From: Enterococcus moraviensis ATCC BAA-383
GTDB taxonomy: Bacteria > Bacillota > Bacilli > Lactobacillales > Enterococcaceae
Length of the DNA: 64,000 nt
Direction of reading: 5' to 3'
Assembly (NCBI RefSeq): GCF_000407445.1
Contig: NZ_ASWB01000001.1
Location: 868,001-932,000, forward strand
Positions 1 through 8,888 of the stretch are shown in pieces. The stretch's first letter is position 1, and every line of letters begins with the position of its first letter. The notes beneath the pieces are model-generated. The model was not told the origin of the DNA and ran no database searches. It saw only the letters and a program-made list of their open reading frames with translations. The position numbers were made by a program, and so were the translations under genes.

Positions 1-394
1 AAATGTACGCCATAAATTCTGTGAATCCTTCTTGTGCTCCTGGATTTAAAATCAAGTCTTCATAAACACCTAACATATGGTTGTCTACTGCCTCAATTGA
101 TTTTAATTTAGCAAAATCAGCTAAGCTTGAATTTTTTGCATTCATTTTTCCCAGTAAATCTAAGTTGACATATTCTACGTCTTCTATCGGTGTATCAGGT
201 GATTCATTGATTTCAAAATCTCGTCTAAAATCAATGATTCTAGTTAGATTAAACTCCTCTACCAAAGTGGCCTGTGTTTTGGGATCTAACTTTACTAAGT
301 GACCTGAACGGAGTAATTTTTTTTCTTTAACTCTTTTACCTTCTTTATTTTTAATACCACCTAAATCTCTGAAATTCGTAATGTTTATATTCAT
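1..394 (-). CDS. Tyrosine-protein phosphatase, partial (C-terminus outside window)
   Basis: The minus strand is open from an ATG at 394 to the window edge, so only the first ~131 residues are present. The product begins MNINITNFRDLGGIKN and continues with LLRSGHL and IIDFRRDFEI. The N-terminal FRDLGG followed by a LYRS/LLRSG-like segment and an IIDLR-like segment is the signature of the Y_phosphatase3 family of cysteine-dependent tyrosine/phosphoinositide phosphatases. The catalytic CxxGKDR loop would lie in the missing part, so activity cannot be judged. It ends the cluster downstream of the sugar-phosphate transporter, with 23 bases between them, so co-transcription with that transporter is plausible. 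Family assignment rests on recall of the N-terminal signature only. Confidence 0.75.
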   Translation of the reverse strand, partial: MNINITNFRDLGGIKNKEGKRVKEKKLLRSGHLVKLDPKTQATLVEEFNLTRIIDFRRDFEINESPDTPIEDVEYVNLDLLGKMNAKNSSLADFAKLKSIEAVDNHMLGVYEDLILNPGAQEGFTEFMAYI

Positions 395-417
395 TTTTCT
401 ATTCCGCCTTTACGCAT

Positions 418-1785
418 TTACTTTTTTTCTTCTGCTAGTGCAACGATTCCTAAAAGAACCGCAATAATGACAATTGAAATATAAAAGATAATGAACGTAT
501 CGTTCCACCCATGTAACACACGCCCAAAGAAATTCACGCCATCTTTCGCCGGATCCGAAATCTTTGCTAAAAGGATTTTTGCCATTGAATCTCCAAACAG
601 ATACGCAAAAGCACCCAATAGACCACCAGAAACTACGGTCGCTTTTTTAGGCACAAATCCTAGCATTGATAAATTGATCAACAATTGTGGCCCAAAAACC
701 ATCATACCTAACATAAACAAAGAAGCATTGATCACAAATTCAGTCGTACCAAGTTGATAACCAATAATGCCGATTGGCAATAAAAGTGTACTCACAGTAG
801 CCACTAAAGCGGGGCGTCCTTTTAATAAATCAGAAATGTAGCCCCAAGCTAAGCATCCAATCAATGCCCCCATCTCAAAATAGAAGATCGTTTGAGCAGC
901 GGCCTCTTGCGAGAAGTTTAAATGTTCTGTCACGTATAGTGGAGCCCAGTTATCGATGCCGATTCGTACAATATAAACAAAAACATTCGCAACACATAAT
1001 ACCCAAATATATGGGTTGGTTAGTAAATACTTTTTAAAGATTTCCCATTTCGTTAAATTTTCGGCATCAACATTGGCTTCTTCAACAGGTTCGCCAAAAA
1101 TTTCTTCACTGGAATTCCACCCTAAATCTTCTGGTCTATTTTTCCCAATAACAAAAGTTCCTATTGCGACAACTACCGCAATGATCGCTGGAATGATGAA
1201 CATCCCAGCAACTTGTCCTTTAAAAAAGGTAGTTGCACACCATACAGCAAAAATTCCAGCAAAACCACCACCGATATTATGGGAAGCATTCCATAAACCA
1301 ATATATCTACCACGATTACTTCTTGTTGTCCATTGCGTAATAACAGACGCACAACTCGGCCCTCCAACACATTGAAACAAGCCATTTAAAGACCACAACA
1401 CAACGATCCAGCCCATAGGCACATTATTCATAGTAAATAGTATTCCCATACATAACACGGTAATTGAAGACAAGAATAACAAGATAGATAAAATCTTTTT
1501 GGTATTCTTTCCATCTACAATATAGCCTACAATAAACTTGCCAAATCCATAAACAATCGAAAAAACAAACCCGATATAGCCTAAATCTGTTGTTGTAAGT
1601 CCTAGTTGACTTTTCAATAGCGGTTGAGCTGCTTTAAAGTTATTACGGATCATATACATCGTGATGTATATGATCACAACGACTAAAAACGGTTTCATAA
1701 ATTCTTTGAACCATTGTTTTCTTTGTTCAGCCAAGCTCGGCCGAGTTCTATTACCAACAACTGTATTCGTTTCTTCCAAATTCAC
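418..1785 (-). CDS. uhpT: Hexose-phosphate/glycerol-phosphate type MFS antiporter (OPA family, UhpT-like)
   Basis: A 455-residue protein with about 12 predicted membrane segments. The motif run MYMIRNNFKAAQP, GYIVDGKNTKK and GPQLLINLSMLGFVPKKA matches the organophosphate:phosphate antiporter family, and the overall pattern follows E. coli UhpT closely (WFKEFMKPFLVV, KWEIFKKYLL, VRIGIDNW). Members exchange sugar phosphates for inorganic phosphate across the membrane; the exact substrate (hexose-6-P versus glycerol-3-P) is inferred. The start is a GTG at 1785 because GGGGTGA lies just upstream and no in-frame ATG fits. A cre-like site sits 25 bp upstream, pointing to catabolite control. The phoU terminator separates it from the pst genes. 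Confidence 0.85.
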   Translation of the reverse strand: MNLEETNTVVGNRTRPSLAEQRKQWFKEFMKPFLVVVIIYITMYMIRNNFKAAQPLLKSQLGLTTTDLGYIGFVFSIVYGFGKFIVGYIVDGKNTKKILSILLFLSSITVLCMGILFTMNNVPMGWIVVLWSLNGLFQCVGGPSCASVITQWTTRSNRGRYIGLWNASHNIGGGFAGIFAVWCATTFFKGQVAGMFIIPAIIAVVVAIGTFVIGKNRPEDLGWNSSEEIFGEPVEEANVDAENLTKWEIFKKYLLTNPYIWVLCVANVFVYIVRIGIDNWAPLYVTEHLNFSQEAAAQTIFYFEMGALIGCLAWGYISDLLKGRPALVATVSTLLLPIGIIGYQLGTTEFVINASLFMLGMMVFGPQLLINLSMLGFVPKKATVVSGGLLGAFAYLFGDSMAKILLAKISDPAKDGVNFFGRVLHGWNDTFIIFYISIVIIAVLLGIVALAEEKK

Positions 1786-1809
1786 TCACCCCAAATATTT
1801 AATTATAAT

Positions 1810-1823
1810 GGTTAGCGCTTTCC
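1810..1823 (-). promoter_or_regulatory. cre-like site (CcpA) upstream of uhpT
   Basis: The minus strand reads GGAAAGCGCTAACC, which keeps the central AAAGCGCT of the catabolite-responsive element consensus TGNAANCGNTNNCA and most flanking positions. It lies about 25 bp upstream of the uhpT GTG start, next to an AT-rich region with TATTATAC and TATAAT stretches that could be the -10. CcpA repression of a sugar-phosphate importer would fit. Inference from motif and position only. Confidence 0.5.
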
Positions 1824-1912
1824 AATATAATTGTATAATACACGACGACAGAACAATTGTAAACACGTTGTTGAAATTTTGTTCAATATTTTTTTTCATA
1901 CTATTTGCCAAT

Positions 1913-1960
1913 AAAAAAAGAGAGAAACTTCACCACTTGATGAGGTTCCTCTCTTTTTTT
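1913..1960 (-). terminator. Rho-independent terminator after phoU
   Basis: A hairpin with arms around AAAGAGAG and CTCTCTTT, flanked by A and T tracts on both sides, lies 30 bp past the phoU stop codon on the minus strand. It would end the pst-phoU transcript before uhpT. Confidence 0.8.
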
Positions 1961-1989
1961 CCAGATATATAGTAAAAAATGACGTTTAT

Positions 1990-2661
1990 TTATTCATCAT
2001 GATTACTGTTTAGCTCTGTGATTTTACCAGTTGCTAGATAAACGATCCACTCACAGATATTCGTTACATAATCCCCGATACGTTCTAAGTAAGTTGCTAC
2101 GTGGAGATAATCAGTACCACTAACCACTGTTTCTGGATTGGCTTGCATTGCTTTGATTGAATGGCTATAAATACTATCAAAGTATTCATTCACTCTAGAA
2201 TCCATTTTTGCAATCATACGCGCATCCTTTTGATCTGTTTTAACATACGCAATCAGAACATTATCAACCATTTTTTTCACATAATCAGACATATCTGAAA
2301 TCTCTTTTTCGATCTCAGGAATTCTTGTTTCTCCTTTTAAGCGAATCGTTGATTTTGCAATTGATACAGCATGATCTGCCATTCTCTCTAAATCTGAGCT
2401 AGCTTTCATTACAGTGATAATCATTCTTAGATCCGTTGTAACAGGTTGTTGTAAAGCAATCATTTCAAAGCTTTTCTTTTCTAGTTTAACTTCCATATCA
2501 TTTATTTCTACATCATAATCGATGACTTCATTTGCAATCTTTTTATCATGATTGATATAAGCACGTACAGATTTATGCACGACATTGCTTACCATCATCC
2601 CCATTTCATAAAATTGATTATGAAGATTTAATAATTCTTCTTCAAATTGGCTGCGCAACAT
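1990..2661 (-). CDS. phoU: Phosphate signalling complex protein PhoU
   Basis: A 223-residue, all-helical protein with the two tandem PhoU domains (about residues 1-115 and 116-223). The conserved segments DLRMIITVMKASSDLERMADHAVSIA and, in the second half, YLERIGDYVTNICEW give the paired E/DxxxD metal-binding helices of the family. PhoU mutes the PhoR/PhoP two-component system when phosphate is plentiful and restrains the Pst transporter. It is the last gene of the pst operon, 18 bp after the second pstB, with its own AGGAGG-type RBS. Length is normal for Firmicutes. Confidence 0.96.
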   Translation of the reverse strand: MLRSQFEEELLNLHNQFYEMGMMVSNVVHKSVRAYINHDKKIANEVIDYDVEINDMEVKLEKKSFEMIALQQPVTTDLRMIITVMKASSDLERMADHAVSIAKSTIRLKGETRIPEIEKEISDMSDYVKKMVDNVLIAYVKTDQKDARMIAKMDSRVNEYFDSIYSHSIKAMQANPETVVSGTDYLHVATYLERIGDYVTNICEWIVYLATGKITELNSNHDE

Positions 2662-2679
2662 GTGTTATCCTCCTTTTTT

Positions 2680-3438
2680 TTAACCAAATTTTCCCGAAAT
2701 ATAGTCTTCTGTTTGCTTTTCTTTTGGATTTAGGAATATTTTTTTCGTATCATTAAATTCTATCAATTCCCCTTGTAAAAAGAAAGCAGTTTTATCAGAA
2801 ATTCTTGAAGCTTGAGACATATTATGTGTTACCATGATCATCGTATATTTTTCTTTTAGCGTTAAAAGCATATTCTCGATTTTCCCACTGGAAACAGGAT
2901 CTAAAGCACTTGTCGGCTCATCTAATAAGATAATTTCCGGATCAACTGCTAAAACCCGAGCAATACAAACACGTTGTTGTTGTCCTCCAGATAAGGACAA
3001 CGCACTTTTGTGCAGTTTGTCTTTCACATCGTCCCAAACAGAAGCTGCTTTTAAGCTACTCTCTACTGCTTCATCTAACACTTGTTTATTTTTTTCACCT
3101 TTTAAACGTAAACCGTAAATTACATTTTCATAAATGGAGAACGGAAATGGATTTGGTTGTTGAAATACCATACCGATTTCTTTACGTAAATCTACGATAT
3201 CTGTTTTTGGACCATAGATATCTTTGCCTTTGTAGACGACGCTTCCAGTAATCGTTACACCTGGAATTAAATCATTCATTCGATTTAATGAACGTAAATA
3301 AGTTGATTTCCCACAACCAGACGGTCCGATCATCGCAGTGATCTCACCTTGATTGATACTTAGGTCGATTCCTTTTAACGCTTCTTTTTTACCATAATAT
3401 AAATGCAAATCTTTTGATGAAATAATTTCGTTTGCCAT
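2680..3438 (-). CDS. pstB: Phosphate ABC transporter ATP-binding protein PstB (second copy)
   Basis: A 252-residue ATPase with Walker [10 protein letters not shown], signature LSGGQQQR, Walker [14 protein letters not shown] and the switch histidine in VTHNM. It powers phosphate import through PstC/PstA. The ATG at 3438 is chosen because AGGAGG lies 7 bases upstream; the frame runs on upstream for 28 codons but those overlap the preceding gene and lack an SD. It is a close paralogue of the pstB just upstream, as in many lactic acid bacteria. The two may form a heterodimer, which is inference. Follows the first pstB by 10 bp. Confidence 0.95.
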   Translation of the reverse strand: MANEIISSKDLHLYYGKKEALKGIDLSINQGEITAMIGPSGCGKSTYLRSLNRMNDLIPGVTITGSVVYKGKDIYGPKTDIVDLRKEIGMVFQQPNPFPFSIYENVIYGLRLKGEKNKQVLDEAVESSLKAASVWDDVKDKLHKSALSLSGGQQQRVCIARVLAVDPEIILLDEPTSALDPVSSGKIENMLLTLKEKYTMIMVTHNMSQASRISDKTAFFLQGELIEFNDTKKIFLNPKEKQTEDYISGKFG

Positions 3439-3448
3439 CTTACTCCTC

Positions 3449-4249
3449 CTAACCAAAATGTCCAGAAACATAGTCTTCTGTTGCTTGAATTTTTGGTCGT
3501 GTAAAGATTTTTCTTGTTTCATCGTATTCGATCACTTTGCCTAAATAAAAGAAGGCTGTGTAATCACTGATACGGGCAGCTTGTTGCATATTATGTGTAA
3601 CAATGATGATTGTATAATCATCTTTCAAATTGACTAGCGTTTCTTCCACTTTACCTGTTGAAATTGGATCCAATGCACTCGCTGGCTCATCTAATAGTAA
3701 AATATCCGGCTTCATTGCAATCGCTCTGGCAATACATAAACGTTGTTGTTGTCCTCCAGATAAGGCTAACGCACTTTTGTTTAGATTGTCTTTGACTTGA
3801 TCCCAAAGTGCGGCTTGTTTTAAACTTGTTTCAACTATTTCGTCTAGTTTTTTCTTATCTTTTTCACCATGTTGTTTTAATGCGAACGTGATGTTTTCAT
3901 AAATAGATTTACTGAATGGATTGGGACGTTGAAATACCATACCGATTCGTTTACGCATTTCATAGACATCGACTTCTTTGGTATTGACATTAACGCCTTT
4001 ATACATGATATTACCAGTAACTTTGGTATTTGCTATTCCATCATTCATTCGATTCAATGAACGCAGATAGGTTGATTTACCACAACCAGATGGACCAATC
4101 AAGGCCGTAATTTTGTTTTTTTCAAATTCCAAGTCAACACCTTTTATTGCTTCATTCTCACCATACCAAACGTGCAGATCATCGGTATGTAAAGCAATCG
4201 GTTCTGGTAATTTAATAATATTGGTGTCATTTAAATTATATTCTTTCAT
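3449..4249 (-). CDS. pstB: Phosphate ABC transporter ATP-binding protein PstB (first copy)
   Basis: A 266-residue ABC ATPase with Walker [10 protein letters not shown], signature LSGGQQQR, Walker [14 protein letters not shown] and VTHNM. It has an N-terminal extension of about 14 residues compared with the second copy. It lies 16 bp after pstA and 10 bp before the second pstB, in the order pstC-pstA-pstB-pstB-phoU. The extended Q-loop region ([10 protein letters not shown]) is typical of PstB. The duplication is shared by related genera and is not a local repeat artefact, since the two proteins differ at many positions. Confidence 0.95.
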   Translation of the reverse strand: MKEYNLNDTNIIKLPEPIALHTDDLHVWYGENEAIKGVDLEFEKNKITALIGPSGCGKSTYLRSLNRMNDGIANTKVTGNIMYKGVNVNTKEVDVYEMRKRIGMVFQRPNPFSKSIYENITFALKQHGEKDKKKLDEIVETSLKQAALWDQVKDNLNKSALALSGGQQQRLCIARAIAMKPDILLLDEPASALDPISTGKVEETLVNLKDDYTIIIVTHNMQQAARISDYTAFFYLGKVIEYDETRKIFTRPKIQATEDYVSGHFG

Positions 4250-4265
4250 TCTGATTCCCCTAACA

Positions 4266-5150
4266 TTAGGCTGATGTCATTCTTTTATATAATCTGTTTC
4301 CGATAAAACGTGCACCGAAATTAAAGAGTAACACGACTAAAATCAGAACAGCAGAAGCTCCTGCAGAAACAGCTGCACCGTCCGGCATTGTACCTTCTGT
4401 ATTGATTTTCCAAATATGAACTGCTAACGTTTCAGCCTGACGGAAGATACTGATTGGGCTTGAGACACTTAACGGATTCCAATTACTGAAATCAAGTGCT
4501 GGTGCACTTTGTCCTGCTGTGTAGATCAAAGCAGCCGCTTCACCGAAAATTCTTCCAGAACTTAAAATCACTCCCGTCAAAATTCCAGGTAAAGCCTCAG
4601 GAACTACAACTTTCATAACCGTCTCCCAGCGAGATAATCCTAATGATAAACCTGCTTCTCGTTGTGTATAATGAACGGCTTTTAGTGATTCTTCAACATT
4701 TCTTGTCAGCAACGGTAGGTTGAAAAAAGTCAGTGCTAAAGCACCTGAAATAATTGAAAAACCATACCCAATCTGTACAACAAAGATTAAAAATCCAAAC
4801 AAACCAACTACTACTGAAGGAAGTGAACTTAAAATTTCAATTGATGTACGGATTACATCTGTTACCCAGTTTTTCTTAGCGTACTCTGATAAATAAATAC
4901 CTGCGCCAAGTGAAATTGGGAAACTAATCAACATTGTTATCAGTAATAAGTATAAGGAGTTGAATAATTGTATCCCAATACCACCACCTGCTTGATAAGC
5001 CTTAGATGGCTTGGTCAAGAAATCCCAGGAGATATGAGGAATACCTCGAATTAAAATATACAGCAACAATGCTGCTAAGATTAAGACGATCACACCTGAA
5101 ATAGCGTATAAGATGCCTGTTGCAATTTTATCGGCCTTTTTTGCATTCAT
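4266..5150 (-). CDS. pstA: Phosphate ABC transporter permease PstA
   Basis: A 294-residue membrane protein with six predicted transmembrane segments and the BPD_transp_1 coupling loop ([26 protein letters not shown], about residues 185-210). With PstC it forms the inner-membrane channel for phosphate. Its ATG shares one base with the pstC stop codon (TAATG), so the two are translationally coupled. Length and segment order are normal for PstA. Confidence 0.95.
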   Translation of the reverse strand: MNAKKADKIATGILYAISGVIVLILAALLLYILIRGIPHISWDFLTKPSKAYQAGGGIGIQLFNSLYLLLITMLISFPISLGAGIYLSEYAKKNWVTDVIRTSIEILSSLPSVVVGLFGFLIFVVQIGYGFSIISGALALTFFNLPLLTRNVEESLKAVHYTQREAGLSLGLSRWETVMKVVVPEALPGILTGVILSSGRIFGEAAALIYTAGQSAPALDFSNWNPLSVSSPISIFRQAETLAVHIWKINTEGTMPDGAAVSAGASAVLILVVLLFNFGARFIGNRLYKRMTSA

Positions 5151-6070
5151 TATTTCAAGGCTCCTTTCTTACCAATAATCCGAATAATGATATTAAAGAA
5201 TAATGACATTAATAGTAAAATCAGTGCAAGTGACCACAGCACATTGTTTTCTACTGTACCCATGATTGTATTTCCGATTCCCATCGTCAAAATACTTGTT
5301 AATGTAGATGCCGGGGTTGTTAAGCTAGACGGCATGATTGCAGCATTTCCGATAACCATTTGGATTGCTAAAGCCTCACCGAAAGCACGTGCCATACCAA
5401 AAACAACTGCGGTTAAAATACCAGGAACTGCCGCTCTTAAAACAACTTTATAAATCGTTTGCCAACGTGTTGCACCTAATGCAAGTGATGCTTCACGATA
5501 ATGGCGAGGTACTGATTTTAATGCATCGACCGTCATTGTTGTAACCGTTGGTAAAATCATAACGAATAGCACAAAAGTACCCGCTAAAATCCCAAAACCA
5601 GTACCACCAAAGATTGAACGAATAAAAGGAACAATTACTGATAGCCCAATAAATCCATAGACAACAGAAGGAATCCCAACTAATAGCTCAATAACAGGTT
5701 GTAAAATTTTTGATCCTTTTTTAGGTGAAATTTCTGTCATAAACACGGCTGCACCAATCGCAAATGGCGTTGCAATAATCGCAGACATAAATGTTACAAT
5801 AAAAGATCCCGCAATCATTGGTAAAGCGCCTACCATTGGCTTACCATCTGTTCCTGTTTCACTTGGATTCCAGTTTGTACCAAATAAGAAATCCGACACT
5901 TTAATTTTATTTGTAAAAAAAGTCGCTAAACCTTTACTTGCCACAAAATAAAAGATCGATAAAACAACCAAAACAATCAGTGCGATGCAAAGAAAACTAA
6001 TAAATTTTCCTCGTTGTTCCATTCTGGCACGTTTTGATTTTGTTAACAAAGTTTTCTGTACATCTTCCAA
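5150..6070 (-). CDS. pstC: Phosphate ABC transporter permease PstC
   Basis: A 306-residue permease with six membrane segments, a periplasm-facing loop after TM1 (GTNWNPSETGTDGKPMVGALPMI) and the EAA loop REASLALGATRWQTIYKVVLRAAVPG. The GTDGKPxxGxLPxxxGS stretch is characteristic of PstC. The start is TTG at 6070: AAGGAGG lies 7 bases upstream and the nearby ATG is out of frame. A PHO box and a separate leader precede it, so it can be transcribed independently of pstS. Heads the unit pstC-pstA-pstB-pstB-phoU. Confidence 0.95.
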   Translation of the reverse strand: MEDVQKTLLTKSKRARMEQRGKFISFLCIALIVLVVLSIFYFVASKGLATFFTNKIKVSDFLFGTNWNPSETGTDGKPMVGALPMIAGSFIVTFMSAIIATPFAIGAAVFMTEISPKKGSKILQPVIELLVGIPSVVYGFIGLSVIVPFIRSIFGGTGFGILAGTFVLFVMILPTVTTMTVDALKSVPRHYREASLALGATRWQTIYKVVLRAAVPGILTAVVFGMARAFGEALAIQMVIGNAAIMPSSLTTPASTLTSILTMGIGNTIMGTVENNVLWSLALILLLMSLFFNIIIRIIGKKGALK

Positions 6071-6091
6071 GAAAATTCCTCCTTATTTTAA

Positions 6092-6115
6092 AAGCTGAAC
6101 GAGCTCGTTCAGCTT
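6092..6115. repeat. Perfect 24-bp palindrome in the pstC leader
   Basis: Twelve-base arms beginning AAGCTGAACGAG and ending CTCGTTCAGCTT form an uninterrupted palindrome about 22 bp upstream of the pstC start. A partial relative (AAGCTGAACGAATTCGT followed by AAAGCC) occurs at 37231-37255 upstream of the branched-chain amino acid operon. It has no T tract, so it is not a simple terminator. Function unknown: dispersed palindromic repeat, mRNA processing hairpin or protein site. Confidence 0.6.
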
Positions 6116-6254
6116 CGACAGAAAAATAGGAAATATGAGGTGGCGCTTTTGATTATATTCAGGCTTAACTTTATAGAATAACCACTTCATATATTCAACA
6201 CTTTCCATAATAAATTCAGTGTAACTTTTAAACATAAATTTGCTTTTAATAACA

Positions 6255-6291
6255 TGTAAATCTTATGTTAAGTTTGTAAATTTTGTGTAAA
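6255..6291 (-). promoter_or_regulatory. PHO box (PhoP-binding repeats) upstream of pstC
   Basis: Reading the minus strand from 6291 the sequence holds TTTACA, TTTACA, TTAACA, TTTACA with start-to-start spacings of 11, 9 and 11 bases. This fits the tandem TT(A/T/C)ACA repeats with 11-bp period bound by Firmicutes PhoP. It starts 7 bp past the pstS stop and lies about 190 bp upstream of pstC. It would let phosphate starvation induce the transporter unit separately from pstS. Confidence 0.7.
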
Positions 6292-6297
6292 GGTCGA

Positions 6298-7152
6298 TTA
6301 GTCAATAAGATTTCCTTGCCAATCTCGTTCCACTTTCATTTTTGATACTGGAATATAGCCTAATTGAGCAATAATTTTTTCTTGTACATCATCTGATAAC
6401 ATAAATTCTAAAAATTCGTCTGTTAATTGTTTTGGTTTGCCTAATGTGTACATATGCTCATAAGACCAAATCGTCCATTTATTTGTAACAACATTATCAT
6501 CCGTTGGTTTTACCCCATCAATGCTCAATGTATTCACATCATCATTAACATAAGAAAAAGCAGTATAACTGATTGCTCCAGGAGTATCTGCAACAATAGA
6601 GCGAACCATCCCACTTGAATCTTGTTCTTGTGCTTGAATCGCAGTTTTACCATCTAATACCCAACGCTCAAATGTCACACGCGTTCCACTTCCAGCCGCA
6701 CGATTCAACATGACGATTGGAATATCTTTCCCACCAAGCTCTTTCCAATTCTTTATTTCCCCTAAAAAGATTTTTCTAAGGTTCTCCAATGAAATATCTG
6801 ATACTCCGATATTTTTGTTAACAATTGGTGTAATTCCCACTACTGCCACTTTGTGATCGGTTAGCTTACTAGCATCGATTCCTTTTTTCTCTTCAGCAAA
6901 TAAATCTGAGTTTCCGATATCTACAGCGCCAGATTGAACTTGACTCAGCCCAGTACCACTTCCACCACCTTGAACATTGACAAATCGTCCTGGATTTTCA
7001 TTTTGAAACTCTTCAGCTGCCGTTTCCACTAAGGGTTGCAAAGCCGATGAACCGACTGCCGTAATGGATTCACCTCGATCAATCCATTTTGCACACCCTG
7101 ATAATGTTACTAATCCAATTAAACTAAAAAATAATAGCATTCTCTTTTTCAT
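6298..7152 (-). CDS. pstS: Phosphate ABC transporter substrate-binding lipoprotein PstS
   Basis: A 284-residue PBP_like protein with a type II signal peptide (MKKRMLLFF...LVTLSGC; lipobox LSGC, Cys20). The phosphate-binding loops are visible as [18 protein letters not shown] and RAAGSGTR. It captures phosphate outside the membrane and hands it to PstC/PstA. The SD GGAGG is 12 bases from the ATG, somewhat long, but the signal peptide fixes the start. A TATAAT box lies upstream without a good -35 hexamer at normal spacing, as expected for an activator-dependent promoter. It is 227 bp upstream of pstC, separated by the PHO box. Confidence 0.95.
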   Translation of the reverse strand: MKKRMLLFFSLIGLVTLSGCAKWIDRGESITAVGSSALQPLVETAAEEFQNENPGRFVNVQGGGSGTGLSQVQSGAVDIGNSDLFAEEKKGIDASKLTDHKVAVVGITPIVNKNIGVSDISLENLRKIFLGEIKNWKELGGKDIPIVMLNRAAGSGTRVTFERWVLDGKTAIQAQEQDSSGMVRSIVADTPGAISYTAFSYVNDDVNTLSIDGVKPTDDNVVTNKWTIWSYEHMYTLGKPKQLTDEFLEFMLSDDVQEKIIAQLGYIPVSKMKVERDWQGNLID

Positions 7153-7293
7153 TTATCTGATAATCCTCCAAACTCAATTCAATCAATTCATTTTAACATT
7201 AACTGTTTCCCTTGAAAATTATAAGTTGTCAAAGTTCCTGTTTTTTTAGAATAAAATAACAGAAGCAATCATTTTAATGCAACAAAATAAAGT

Positions 7294-7328
7294 AAAAAGT
7301 ACAACTCATTTGATCGGTTGTACTTTTT
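7294..7328 (-). terminator. Terminator after cls
   Basis: A perfect 12-bp stem (AAAAAGTACAAC with GTTGTACTTTTT) with an 11-base loop, 9 bp past the cls stop codon. The A/T arms give a T tract on the minus strand. It separates cls from pstS. Confidence 0.85.
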
Positions 7329-7337
7329 ATACTATTT

Positions 7338-8786
7338 TTATAATAATGGTGAAATCAGACGTGCTAAACCTTCTTTTAATTTAATGATCACGCCACGATT
7401 TCGATATATCTCTTCGGTCAATAGCTTCGATACTTTAGAATCTTCATAAAAAGCATCTCGTACCTCTTTTGAAAACTCTTGGTCATAAATGATTGTATTG
7501 ACTTCAAAATCAAGTCTAAACGAACGAACATCAATATTCGCTGATCCAACCGAAACAATCCCACCATCAATAATCATCGTTTTCGCATGGATAAATCCAT
7601 GTTCATAAGTCTCGATGATTGCGCCATACTCTAATAATTCCGCAGAAAAAGAATAGGTCGCCCAATAAACTAACATATGATCTGGTTTATTAGGAATTTG
7701 TATACGAACTTTTACTCCTGATAATAGAGCCAACTTCAATGCCTCATGAATCGAAGCATCAGGTATATAATAGGGTGTTTGGATCAAAATTTCTTTTTTA
7801 GCGATAGCGATCATTTTCAAGTACGTCATCTTGATTTGCTCATGTTCAGAGTCTGGACCACTTGTTACTACTTGAACTGCTTTTTTTCCATTTGAATTTA
7901 TCGTTGGAAAAAAAGCCGAATCATAGCTTAATTCTTTTCGGTGTTGCGAATTCCAATCCATCAAAAAGCGATTTTGTAAACTATAAACAGCTTCACCATG
8001 AATTCTTAAATGATTATCTCGCCAATAGCCAAATTTTTCAACTTCACCTAAGTATTCATTTCCTACATTAAACCCTCCAGTATAACCGATTTTACCATCA
8101 ATCACTACAATTTTTCGATGGTTACGATAATTGATTCTTGGATTTAAATACGGGACAAATAGTGGAAAGAAAAAGGCAATTTCGCCTCCACATTTCTTTA
8201 ATTCTTCAAAAAATTTCATATTCACTTGGGTAGAGCCCCAAGCATCTAAGAGTAAGCGGACTTTGACTCCTCTATTCACTGCATTGATCAATTCTTGACG
8301 AATTTCTTTACCTAAAGTATCACCACGATAAATGTAATATTCCATGTGAACATGATCTCTCGCTTGACGGATGTCTTCTATTAATCCATCGAATTTTTCT
8401 CTTCCGTCTGTATATAATCTAACTTCATTGTTGGTTGTATATAAAGAGCTTCCAAAGACTGTCAACATATAAATCAACTGCTTTGAATCTACTTCTCCTG
8501 TTGGCGGATGTGGAAACAACCCTCTTAATAACGACTGTTTTTCAAATTCAATTTCTGCATTCATTCCGATTTTCGCTTGCATCTTCATATCAAATATCTT
8601 ATCTTTCGAAATACCTCTGCCTAAGAAGATGTAAAGAATAAAACCTAAGACGGGAATAAACATCAAGACAAGAAGCCACGACCATGTTTGAGCCGTTTGC
8701 TTGCGCTCTCTAAAAACAATAATCAATGACAATAACATATTCGCAATAAAAATAATAACAAATAAATTTTCATATAAGAACTTCAT
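7338..8786 (-). CDS. cls: Cardiolipin synthase
   Basis: A 482-residue membrane phospholipase-D family enzyme. Two N-terminal membrane helices (about 5-25 and 35-55) of the PLDNc type precede two HKD catalytic motifs: HRKIVVIDG near residue 223 and HAKTMIIDGG near 398, each with the downstream GSxN-like serine (GGFNVGNEY, GSANIDVRS). It condenses two phosphatidylglycerols into cardiolipin and glycerol. Length is typical. It stands alone, with a terminator on each side. A TTTACT/TATGCT pair with 17-bp spacing upstream of the start is a possible promoter. Confidence 0.95.
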   Translation of the reverse strand: MKFLYENLFVIIFIANMLLSLIIVFRERKQTAQTWSWLLVLMFIPVLGFILYIFLGRGISKDKIFDMKMQAKIGMNAEIEFEKQSLLRGLFPHPPTGEVDSKQLIYMLTVFGSSLYTTNNEVRLYTDGREKFDGLIEDIRQARDHVHMEYYIYRGDTLGKEIRQELINAVNRGVKVRLLLDAWGSTQVNMKFFEELKKCGGEIAFFFPLFVPYLNPRINYRNHRKIVVIDGKIGYTGGFNVGNEYLGEVEKFGYWRDNHLRIHGEAVYSLQNRFLMDWNSQHRKELSYDSAFFPTINSNGKKAVQVVTSGPDSEHEQIKMTYLKMIAIAKKEILIQTPYYIPDASIHEALKLALLSGVKVRIQIPNKPDHMLVYWATYSFSAELLEYGAIIETYEHGFIHAKTMIIDGGIVSVGSANIDVRSFRLDFEVNTIIYDQEFSKEVRDAFYEDSKVSKLLTEEIYRNRGVIIKLKEGLARLISPLL

Positions 8787-8858
8787 TTATTCCCCCCAAT
8801 CACTTTCTCACTCATCCCCTAATAAAGCATATCGAACTTATGAAAATAAGTAAAGAAA

Positions 8859-8880
8859 AAGCAGACAAGAATGTCTGCTT
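8859..8880 (-). terminator. Terminator after ftsX
   Basis: A perfect 9-bp stem AAGCAGACA/TGTCTGCTT with a 4-base loop just past the ftsX stop, followed on the minus strand by TTTTTC. Ends the ftsE-ftsX transcript before cls. Confidence 0.85.
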
Positions 8881-8888
8881 TAATGTCA

